From the NCBI GenBank assembly GCA_023266435.1, contig JAHFQF010000083.1, positions 4,135-9,726 on the forward strand: a stretch of DNA of 5,592 nucleotides, written 5' to 3'. This DNA comes from Legionellales bacterium. Lineage in GTDB: Bacteria > Pseudomonadota > Gammaproteobacteria > Berkiellales > Berkiellaceae. Both the position numbers and the translations under genes were made by a program. The notes beneath the pieces were generated by a model, which saw only the letters and a program-made list of their open reading frames with translations, did no database searches and had not been told where the DNA came from. Below are positions 1-4,742 of this stretch, piece after piece (positions within the stretch are counted from its first letter, which is position 1; every line of letters starts with the position of its first letter).

Positions 1-790
1 CACTAAGTGCCATGTTGTCGGTATTCATGACGCCATGAATAAATCCGAACAGTTGCCATTGGGCCACTAATGCTGCCTGACGCTCCATTGCGGCGTGTAG
101 GAGTGCCAAATAGGGATTTTCATCCTCAAGCAACTCGGGATAATGGCGCTGCAGAGTATAATCGGCTAGAGATTTTAATTCCTCAGTGTTGCCAAGCGCT
201 GCAGCGTATTCGAATGTGCCAACACGGATATGACTGGCCGCCACTCGAGTCAAAATTGCGCCTGGCAAAATGCTTTCTCGGATCACAGGTTGACCGGTGG
301 TAACCACTGCAAGGCTACGGGTAGTTGGGATGCCGAGGGCGTGCATCGCTTCACTGATAATGTATTCTCTAAGCATGGGACCCAGTGCTGCTCGGCCGTC
401 GCCAGCGCGAGAGTAGGGCGTCTGGCCGGCACCTTTCAGCTGTATGTCAAAGCGCTTACCATCGGGCGTTATTTGCTCACCCAATAAGATTGCGCGCCCA
501 TCGCCGAGCATAGTAAAGCGCCCGAATTGATGCCCAGCATAAGCCTGTGCAATTGGCTCAGATCCTGCAAGAAGCCGATTACCAGAAAAATAGATTGCCG
601 CATCACTTTCCGCCAAAAACTGGCTATTCAGCCCGAGAGATTGCGCGAGAGTGTGGTTAAAAACTACTAATCGGGGCTTAGGCACGGGCACTGGTTTCTG
701 CCGGACATAAAGAGATGTAGGCAGAAGCAGATAACTGTTATCAAAGTTCCAGCCATCGATATTCTGAGTTAAGGTGGCTTTTTTTGTCAT
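1..790 (-). CDS. selO: Protein adenylyltransferase SelO (YdiU/UPF0061), partial, C-terminal part beyond left edge
   Basis: The open frame runs from an ATG at 790-788 to the left edge without a stop, giving 263 N-terminal residues of a family usually near 480-520 residues long. SelO is a pseudokinase-fold enzyme that transfers AMP from ATP to Ser/Thr/Tyr of target proteins, linked to oxidative stress. Family signatures are clear: GHQFGRF (86-92), LGDGRA (95-100), LKGAGQTPYSR (118-128), a second GDGRA (130-134) and HGVMNTDNM (252-260). By analogy with the Pseudomonas syringae enzyme, I assign Lys119 and Glu142 to ATP phosphate binding, Arg182 and Arg189 to the flipped nucleotide, and Asp258/Asn259 to the catalytic and metal site. 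The later metal-binding Asp and the C-terminal redox Cys fall outside the window. No good Shine-Dalgarno precedes the ATG. The gene looks intact as far as it is visible. Confidence 0.95.
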   Translation of the reverse strand, partial: MTKKATLTQNIDGWNFDNSYLLLPTSLYVRQKPVPVPKPRLVVFNHTLAQSLGLNSQFLAESDAAIYFSGNRLLAGSEPIAQAYAGHQFGRFTMLGDGRAILLGEQITPDGKRFDIQLKGAGQTPYSRAGDGRAALGPMLREYIISEAMHALGIPTTRSLAVVTTGQPVIRESILPGAILTRVAASHIRVGTFEYAAALGNTEELKSLADYTLQRHYPELLEDENPYLALLHAAMERQAALVAQWQLFGFIHGVMNTDNMALS

Positions 791-827
791 TTGCACTATT
801 TTACCAACGCCTTTTAAAATCAAGGTT

Positions 828-856
828 AATATACCATACTCCATGACAACTCTTAA
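828..856 (-). promoter_or_regulatory. Candidate selO promoter with extended -10
   Basis: Read on the minus strand, TTAAGA (856-851) lies 17 bases before TATATT (833-828). The -10 is preceded by TG plus one base (TGGTATATT), an extended -10 arrangement that can offset a weak -35. The predicted start would be near 821, leaving a leader of about 30 nt before the selO ATG. Assigned by eye only. Confidence 0.4.
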
Positions 857-980
857 CCCGGATATATTTCTGGGGCTTTTTTAATCAATCAAAAGCCACA
901 AAGATCTCCTAAAAACCGTTGATGTAAAAATTAGAAAGCTTAAATTTGAGCATGTCAGCGAGAAATGTGAGAAATCACCA

Positions 981-1271
981 CTACAGAACAATGCCCACTC
1001 TGTCTATGTGTTTTATTAAGTCAGGATTATCTACCGTGTGATAATCAAGCACATCAAAGAAATAGGGCATATCACTTTCTTCATTTAATAAATATTTTAT
1101 TTCTAAAAGCAGCTCATCTGTTAAGACGCCCTTAAGCGCGATATCTACATCAGAGCCCGGGCGATAGTTACCTTTTGCTCGCGAACCAAAAATAATCACC
1201 TTCTCAATTTGAGGGTATTTTTTTATTAATGATTTCAATTGCGACAGATCGCTTTCTCTTAGTCCAAACAT
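981..1271 (-). CDS. mntA: MntA-type antitoxin: minimal nucleotidyltransferase (protein AMP-transferase) of HEPN/MNT module
   Basis: A 96-residue minimal nucleotidyltransferase of normal family length. The Pol-beta-type signature GSx10DxD is complete: Gly29-Ser30, then Asp41 and Asp43 in PGSDVDIAL. Asp73 in the strand FFDVLDY is the likely third metal-binding carboxylate. In characterised HepT/MntA pairs this enzyme moves AMP from ATP onto a tyrosine next to the HEPN active site, silencing the toxin, so an AMP-transferase antitoxin role is expected. The tail (DNPDLIKHIDRVGIVL) matches the usual family C-terminus. Its ATG lies inside the end of hepT, with the hepT stop 13 nt further on, so translation is probably coupled. 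The Shine-Dalgarno is weak (GAAAGAAAA-like), as expected for a coupled cistron. An alternative is the older neutral label of HI0073-like nucleotidyltransferase. Confidence 0.9.
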   Translation of the reverse strand: MFGLRESDLSQLKSLIKKYPQIEKVIIFGSRAKGNYRPGSDVDIALKGVLTDELLLEIKYLLNEESDMPYFFDVLDYHTVDNPDLIKHIDRVGIVL

Positions 1272-1669
1272 TCTATTTTTTCTTTCAGATTATGGTACAG
1301 CTGCTGTATAGCAGGGAAGTAAGTTTCTCTGATGAGCTTTATGGCAAGCTTAGCTTGTTCATTACTATAAGTGTGCGTAAGCTCATTCCGCTTTTCAAGG
1401 ATTTGCAACCAAAGATGACCATCTGCAATTAACCCTGAAGCAAAAGCTTGCTTGATGGACTCCCTAGGCGAACTAATGGATATACCAGTGAAATTGAAAT
1501 AATCCTTTAGCGTTTTCCACGATAGCTCAAAAACGAACTCAAAACTATGTGCCAAACCGGCAGCCTGTAACTCATCATACACAGCCAGCTGCACGGCCTT
1601 GTCAAGAAATTGGTACGCTTTTTCTAGGTTTTGAAAGCGTTGTTTCCATCTAACATCTTGGCTCGTCAT
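1259..1669 (-). CDS. hepT: HepT-type HEPN RNase toxin (HI0074-like nucleotidyltransferase substrate-binding protein)
   Basis: An all-helical HEPN protein of 136 residues from the chosen start. It carries the RNase motif Rx4HxY as RNELTHTY (Arg94, His99, Tyr101). Arg and His form the RNA-cleaving site of the HEPN dimer, and the Tyr is the residue AMPylated by MntA in studied pairs. The sequence from QDVRWKQRFQNLEKA onward matches the HI0074 subfamily. The frame also opens at TTG 1699 and ATG 1696, but I prefer ATG 1669-1667. Homologues begin about here, an AAGGG lies 11 nt upstream (1685-1681), and the likely promoter would place the RNA 5' end near 1695, on top of the upstream starts. The stop overlaps the mntA start by 13 nt in toxin-then-antitoxin order. 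All key residues are present, so the toxin looks active. Confidence 0.9.
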   Translation of the reverse strand: MTSQDVRWKQRFQNLEKAYQFLDKAVQLAVYDELQAAGLAHSFEFVFELSWKTLKDYFNFTGISISSPRESIKQAFASGLIADGHLWLQILEKRNELTHTYSNEQAKLAIKLIRETYFPAIQQLYHNLKEKIECLD

Positions 1670-1701
1670 GGTTTGAGCAACCCTTGTGAAGAACATCAAT
1701 A

Positions 1702-1728
1702 ATCATATGTTGAGTATACTTCAGTCAA
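1702..1728 (-). promoter_or_regulatory. Candidate hepT-mntA promoter with palindromic spacer
   Basis: On the minus strand TTGACT (1728-1723) precedes TATGAT (1707-1702) with a short 15-base spacer. The spacer contains the perfect 8-base palindrome AGTATACT (1713-1720), a possible operator for module autoregulation. Neither protein has a DNA-binding domain, so any repressor would have to come from elsewhere or the palindrome may be chance. The predicted RNA start near 1695 fits translation from ATG 1669. Confidence 0.4.
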
Positions 1729-1778
1729 TATCAGAATTACCAGAAACAGAATTGGATCGGAGAAACAATCGTTTAGGA

Positions 1779-1871
1779 GAAAGAACAGTTAAGGAGGACG
1801 GTGTTCCCCTGCACTAATTCCGGTAATCCTCATTACCGGAATTAGCAAAATGGTGCTTTCATAGTTCTTTC
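1779..1871. repeat. Nested inverted repeat with a perfect 14-bp-arm palindrome (1814-1845)
   Basis: The core has arms CTAATTCCGGTAAT (1814-1827) and ATTACCGGAATTAG (1832-1845), perfectly complementary around a 4-base loop, CCTC. Weaker matches nest outside it: GCAC (1811-1814) with GTGC (1853-1856), and GAAAGAAC (1779-1786) with GTTCTTTC (1864-1871). Neither strand has a T-run directly after the core, so it is not a classical intrinsic terminator. It lies in the 244-base gap between the hepT start and the stop of the P-loop gene, downstream of the latter on its own strand. It could be an interspersed palindromic repeat (REP or MITE-like), the end of a lost mobile element, or an RNA 3' stabiliser. 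No gene remnant is readable around it. Confidence 0.75.
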
Positions 1872-1913
1872 AGCGGATCAGCTAGATATTTAAGCTCAAT
1901 AGTTTGCCACCCT

Positions 1914-2462
1914 TTAAACCAAATAACTTTCTAATTTTTTTATACGTGTCATGCGATCTCCAGAAATCTCAATAATTTTTGGATGGCCATATTGTGGAAA
2001 TATATCGCAGATGTCATCGCGATATATTTTTTTGAAAATTGTATCTACCACTCTACGATATGCTGGATTTCCCCCCGGGTATTCTATAGGGTTTTCTTTA
2101 CTCATTGGCAAAAATACGATTAAATCCAAATGATTTAATGCTTCCTTCATTTCAGGAAATCTTTCAGAAACCTCACTAGTATTAACATCCAGGTCATCCT
2201 GATCTAGAATGCACATTGCATAAGCTAAAAAATCTACCGGGCATCTGTCAAAAATGATACTGTCTTCGTTTGCGCATTCATTGAGTTGCTTAATGCTATA
2301 ATCTAATTGTTCCAGGAAGCCATCGAGGCTAGGTATTGATTGCTCATCCTGTAATTTATAATAGGGCTCAATCTCAGATTGATAATCAGGGTGTCTTTTA
2401 ATAAAATCTTCAATAAGCGTGCTCTTGCCCATAAAATGAGTGCCAGAAATAGCAATGCGCAT
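1914..2462 (-). CDS. P-loop NTPase, AAA/nucleotide-kinase-like, function unknown
   Basis: A complete 182-residue protein starting at ATG 2462-2460. It opens with a strand and Walker A motif, MRIAISGTHFMGKST (GxxxxGKST at 7-15). SIIFDRCPVDFLAYA (68-82) gives a hydrophobic strand followed by DR, as in deoxynucleoside- and NadR-type kinases. LDLIVFLPM (112-120) is another core strand, and NPAYRRVVD (132-140) has paired arginines typical of a kinase LID. This suggests a small soluble kinase or AAA-type ATPase acting on a nucleotide-like or small-molecule substrate, but the substrate cannot be read. A good Shine-Dalgarno AAGGGGAG (2477-2470) sits 7 nt before the ATG. The gene is visibly more AT-rich than selO and lies beside a toxin-antitoxin module, which suggests accessory or acquired DNA. 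Broad fold confidence is high; any specific function is unassigned. Confidence 0.85.
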   Translation of the reverse strand: MRIAISGTHFMGKSTLIEDFIKRHPDYQSEIEPYYKLQDEQSIPSLDGFLEQLDYSIKQLNECANEDSIIFDRCPVDFLAYAMCILDQDDLDVNTSEVSERFPEMKEALNHLDLIVFLPMSKENPIEYPGGNPAYRRVVDTIFKKIYRDDICDIFPQYGHPKIIEISGDRMTRIKKLESYLV

Positions 2463-2486
2463 AACAGGTCTCCCCTTCCAACTCCT

Positions 2487-2495
2487 TGCTATAAT
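2487..2495 (+). promoter_or_regulatory. Extended -10 promoter candidate for the PhnA-domain gene
   Basis: TGCTATAAT is a perfect extended -10 (TGn plus consensus TATAAT). There is no recognisable -35, which such elements do not strictly need. RNA would start near 2502 and carry a leader of about 88 nt. A second option closer to the gene is TTGTGA (2529-2534), 17 bases, CATTAT (2552-2557), giving a leader of about 25 nt. Confidence 0.45.
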
Positions 2496-2520
2496 AACTG
2501 ACTTTCCACCATTAATCTAA
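2491..2520 (-). promoter_or_regulatory. Weak candidate promoter for the P-loop gene
   Basis: On the minus strand TTAGAT (2520-2515) lies 18 bases before TATTAT (2496-2491). It would start RNA near 2484, about 22 nt before the ATG. The -10 shares bases with the opposite-strand TATAAT of the phnA-like gene, so the two promoters would exclude each other. Confidence 0.3.
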
Positions 2521-2589
2521 GATGGGGCTTGTGATATATCCTGTGCTGTAGCATTATGGTCCTTAGCTTGACCCTAGGAGCGCATAGTG

Positions 2590-2802
2590 ATGGATGTGAA
2601 AGACAGTAATGGGACCCTTTTAAAGGAAGGAGACTCTGTTCAACTCATTAAAGATTTGAAGGTAAAGGGTACGTCTGTGACCCTAAAAAGAGGCACCCTC
2701 ATCAAAAATATTCATCTTACGGATGATGAAGAAGAAATTGAATGTAATGCTGAAAAAGTAAAAGGCTTGGTGTTGAAAACCTGCTTTTTGAAAAAGGCCT
2801 AA
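2590..2802 (+). CDS. Small PhnA-domain protein (YjdM-like C-terminal domain, no zinc ribbon)
   Basis: A 70-residue protein matching the C-terminal domain of PhnA/YjdM: VKDSNGTLLKEGDSV (3-17), then LIKDLKVKGTS (19-29), KRGTLIKNIHL (33-43) and the terminal LKTCFLKK. Full-length YjdM is about 110 residues with an N-terminal zinc ribbon. That part is absent here, and no cysteine-rich coding sequence precedes the start. Single-domain versions exist in many proteobacteria, so this is probably an intact short form. The family name comes from the E. coli phosphonate region, but the protein is not an established phosphonoacetate hydrolase and its role is unclear. I choose ATG 2590 over GTG 2587 because AGGAG (2576-2580) sits 9 nt before the ATG; the GTG would be 6 nt away and remains possible. 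The gene converges on the WYL regulator. Confidence 0.85.
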   Translation: MDVKDSNGTLLKEGDSVQLIKDLKVKGTSVTLKRGTLIKNIHLTDDEEEIECNAEKVKGLVLKTCFLKKA

Positions 2803-2890
2803 TAACTTATTCGGATCAGCGCCTTATCACAAATTATCGCCAACCTCGACATAATTGACAGCTGGCTTTGAGTAAATTGCTGCCCTCGCC

Positions 2891-3592
2891 TCATTTTTGA
2901 CTCATGGCGTGTTTGCGTAATTGTATGGCCTGCCACTCTCGAAACAGCTTGTCTTTTGAGCCTGGATAGCGCTCGTCTAATACGGTCAACGAGAGAATTC
3001 CATCTGTTTTAAAATGTTTATAGCCTTTCTGCTGTTCGCACCATGCCACTAATATGCGTCCATTGGTAAAATATCCAACGGTGAATGGCCAGACTATTTG
3101 TTGAGTTTCTTGATGATCTTCTGATTTGTAGATGAATTTAATTTTCTTTTGAGTGGCAATCGCCTCCCTTAATACTGACAGATCTTCTTTCGCTAAGGAT
3201 TCTGATACAGGAGGGCCTACCCGAAGTGAAAAAGTATTGAGCCCATTTTTAATATTAGTAGGAAGAACAGCCAGGATTTTATTTAAAGCCTCTGTTGCTG
3301 CTTGAGATAGAGGTGCATCTCCAAATTGTGAAACCCATTGAGTACCTAAGAGTAAGGCTTGGATCTCAGTTTGGGTAAACATTAAGGGCGGCAAAAAGAA
3401 GGTCGGTTTCAGAATATACCCAATACCCACCTCCCCTTGGATTTCGGCCCCCTGGGCTTGTAGGGTGGCAATATCACGATATAAGGTACGAATACTGACC
3501 CCCAAGCGCTCTGCCAGGCGTTGTCCGCTGACAGGATGGCGATAGCTTCTTAATATTTGCAATAAATTTAAGAGCCGCTCGGTTCTATTCAT
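2891..3592 (-). CDS. YafY-family transcriptional regulator, HTH plus WYL domain
   Basis: A complete 233-residue regulator. The N-terminal helix-turn-helix (about 5-55) includes SGQRLAERLGVSIRTLYRDI (22-41), where the second helix reads the DNA. A linker follows, with PPLMFTQTEIQALLLG (68-83). A WYL domain (about 137-205) contains IVWPFTVGYF (166-175) and GRILVAWCE (178-186). The signature W-Y is not conserved (Ile-Leu instead), as in a recognisable YafY subgroup. WYL domains sense ligands, often nucleic acids or nucleotides, and tune DNA binding. The gene is divergent from the VOC gene across an 88-base gap, so that gene is the likely target along with its own promoter. No strong Shine-Dalgarno precedes ATG 3592-3590. 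Confidence 0.88.
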   Translation of the reverse strand: MNRTERLLNLLQILRSYRHPVSGQRLAERLGVSIRTLYRDIATLQAQGAEIQGEVGIGYILKPTFFLPPLMFTQTEIQALLLGTQWVSQFGDAPLSQAATEALNKILAVLPTNIKNGLNTFSLRVGPPVSESLAKEDLSVLREAIATQKKIKFIYKSEDHQETQQIVWPFTVGYFTNGRILVAWCEQQKGYKHFKTDGILSLTVLDERYPGSKDKLFREWQAIQLRKHAMSQK

Positions 3593-3623
3593 AAGTCAAT
3601 CACTACTGCCATATTCTGTCAGC

Positions 3624-3653
3624 ATTATCCTCTAGAATAACAAATGAAAGCAA
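3624..3653 (-). promoter_or_regulatory. Candidate promoter of the WYL regulator
   Basis: On the minus strand TTGCTT (3653-3648) precedes GATAAT (3629-3624) by 18 bases. It would start RNA about 25 nt before the ATG. It overlaps the region where the divergent VOC promoter must lie (TAGAAT at 3633-3638 is a possible plus-strand -10). A direct repeat ATTCTGT (3613-3619 and 3654-3660) brackets both and could mark regulator half-sites. Confidence 0.35.
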
Positions 3654-3664
3654 ATTCTGTGTCT

Positions 3665-3671
3665 AAGGAGG
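3665..3671 (+). promoter_or_regulatory. Perfect Shine-Dalgarno of the VOC gene
   Basis: AAGGAGG is fully complementary to the 16S rRNA 3' end and lies 9 nt before ATG 3681. It fixes that start and predicts strong translation compared with the other genes here. Confidence 0.85.
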
Positions 3672-3680
3672 ATTTAACCA

Positions 3681-4049
3681 ATGCTTACGCCAAATTTATT
3701 GTTATTTTATGTAAAAGCTCCGTTAGAAAGTGCTGTATTTTATGCAAAGATTTTTTCGATCAATCCTGTCGTGGCTTTTCCCAGCTACGTGGCTTTCTCT
3801 TTTGAAAATGGATTGACATTTAGCTTATGGTCTACACAAGCACAAAACTTCGTTTCAGGAGGTAGTGGGCATCGTTCAGAGCTTTCTTTTATGGTTAAGG
3901 ATGAGCAGATGGTACGTGAGTTACATCAACAATGGGGAGAGTTTGGGGTGGTTATTGAGCAAGATTTACATGAGGCCGTATTCGGTTTAACATTTGTGGC
4001 GCTTGATCCAGATGGGCACCGTATTCGTGTCTGTATGCCTGACAAATAA
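3681..4049 (+). CDS. VOC-superfamily (glyoxalase/bleomycin-resistance fold) protein
   Basis: A complete 122-residue protein with the two-module beta-alpha-beta-beta-beta pattern of the VOC fold. The first module begins NLLLFYVKAPLESAVFYAKIF (5-25). The second begins near SELSFMVKD (66-74) and ends with the family hallmark FVALDPDGHRIRVC (105-118). VOC proteins include glyoxalase I, dioxygenases and drug-binding resistance proteins. The single-domain form with GGSGHRSELSF resembles EhpR-like and other unassigned resistance-type members, but I cannot name a substrate. Glu67 could be a metal ligand; the usual first-module His is not obvious. Divergence from a WYL regulator suggests induction by a small molecule that the protein binds or modifies. 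It converges on the glutathione peroxidase gene, and the T-run of that gene's terminator overlaps this stop codon. Confidence 0.85.
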   Translation: MLTPNLLLFYVKAPLESAVFYAKIFSINPVVAFPSYVAFSFENGLTFSLWSTQAQNFVSGGSGHRSELSFMVKDEQMVRELHQQWGEFGVVIEQDLHEAVFGLTFVALDPDGHRIRVCMPDK

Positions 4050-4071
4050 AAGAGGCGCCTGTGGCGCCTCT
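4043..4071 (-). terminator. Intrinsic terminator of the glutathione peroxidase gene
   Basis: A 9-bp perfect GC-rich stem, AGAGGCGCC (4051-4059) with GGCGCCTCT (4063-4071), has a 3-base loop. On the minus strand it is followed by TTTTATTTG (4050-4042), a good termination tract. On the plus strand no T-run follows, so it would only act as a hairpin at the 3' end of the VOC mRNA. It starts one base after the VOC stop codon. Confidence 0.85.
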
Positions 4072-4079
4072 ATAAAGAA

Positions 4080-4102
4080 AAATGAATAATCGTTATTCAT
4101 TT
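4080..4102. repeat. AT-rich 10-bp perfect hairpin overlapping the peroxidase stop codon
   Basis: AAATGAATAA (4080-4089) and TTATTCATTT (4093-4102) pair perfectly around a 3-base loop. On the minus strand TTCTTT follows the stem, so it may assist termination as a first hairpin ahead of the GC-rich one. The arm at 4093-4102 holds the last codons and the stop codon of the peroxidase gene. Confidence 0.6.
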
Positions 4103-4659
4103 AATAATGTCTCAATTGCTTTTTCAATACGTTTAGCATCGGGGCTGGTTGTTGAGTTAAAGTAATCAACAATCTTTCCCTCTTTGTTGATTAAATATTT
4201 ATGAAAGTTCCATTTCGGTGCCGTTCCAAATCCCAATTCTTTTTTAGCCCAAATATAAAAGGGATGTGCATTTTCTCCAGATACAACTTCTTTAGCTGTC
4301 ATGGGAAAGCTGACTACATAATTTAATTGGCAGAATTCGGCAATTTCTGTTTCGGTTCCTGGCTCTTGTTTTCCGAAGTCATTGCTGGGCACGCCTATAA
4401 CAACGAATCCACGATCCTTATAAGTCGTATAAAGATTTTCCAATCCTGAGTATTGTTTAGTAAATCCACAGTTTGAGGCAGTGTTTACGATTAAGATGAC
4501 TTTGCCTTTAAATTGAGCTAGGGGCATGGACTCCCCTCCCCTTAAGGTTTTGAAACTATAATCATAGGCGCTACTTGTTTGTGTATTTGCATGAGCCGCT
4601 TGAAACAATGACATAATAGACATCCCTAAAAAAACGACAAGTGGTACATACTTTAGCAT
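4093..4659 (-). CDS. Exported Cys-type glutathione peroxidase (thiol peroxidase)
   Basis: A 188-residue protein with a signal peptide at residues 1-25: a short basic N-terminus, a hydrophobic core LVVFLGMSIMSLF, and an AHA cleavage motif at 23-25 (an AxA-type site), so it probably acts in the periplasm. Family blocks are intact: NTASNCGFTKQYSGLE (59-74) with peroxidatic Cys64, PSNDFGKQEPG (91-101) with Gln98, and WNFHKYLI (150-157) with Trp150 and Asn151, completing the catalytic tetrad. Cys110 in EFCQLNY sits where atypical 2-Cys members have the resolving cysteine, suggesting thioredoxin-like rather than glutathione reductant. It would reduce hydrogen peroxide or lipid hydroperoxides. ATG 4659-4657 is supported by AAAGAGAG just upstream. 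I see no convincing promoter in the 83-base gap, which also holds the terminator of the upstream LRR gene. Confidence 0.93.
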   Translation of the reverse strand: MLKYVPLVVFLGMSIMSLFQAAHANTQTSSAYDYSFKTLRGGESMPLAQFKGKVILIVNTASNCGFTKQYSGLENLYTTYKDRGFVVIGVPSNDFGKQEPGTETEIAEFCQLNYVVSFPMTAKEVVSGENAHPFYIWAKKELGFGTAPKWNFHKYLINKEGKIVDYFNSTTSPDAKRIEKAIETLLNE

Positions 4660-4682
4660 AAGCTCTCTTTATTGAATCTGAC

Positions 4683-4710
4683 AAAAAATTCTCGAGCGGT
4701 TTGCTGAGAA
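4683..4710 (-). terminator. Intrinsic terminator of the LRR gene
   Basis: On the minus strand the stem TTCTCAGC (4710-4703) pairs with GCT plus GAGAA (4697-4695 and 4693-4689), with one bulged C at 4694 and a 5-base loop AAACC. Six T (4688-4683) follow immediately. It lies 33 bases after the LRR stop and about 30 bases before the peroxidase start, separating the two genes transcriptionally. Confidence 0.65.
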
Positions 4711-4742
4711 GCCACCTCAAATCACATATCTTCGAGGCATCC

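Noticed and set aside
70..487. Two plus-strand open frames of 77 and 85 codons
   Set aside because: They lie wholly inside selO on the opposite strand, match no family, and the selO translation is unambiguous.
874..897. Stem GGCTTTT/AAAAGCC with a 10-base loop, as a terminator for hepT-mntA
   Set aside because: No T-run follows the stem on the minus strand, the loop is long, and it lies about 85 bases beyond the mntA stop. It may be a weak hairpin but is not supported as a terminator.
1229..1432. Plus-strand open frame of 67 codons
   Set aside because: It is antisense to the hepT-mntA overlap and its product is a low-complexity hydrophobic shadow.
1951..2133. Plus-strand open frame of 60 codons
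   Set aside because: It is antisense to the P-loop gene and has no ribosome site or family features.
2803..2890. Search for a terminator between the convergent PhnA-domain gene and WYL regulator
   Set aside because: Only short direct repeats (TTATC) and weak 4-bp complementarities are visible; no stem with a T-run on either strand.
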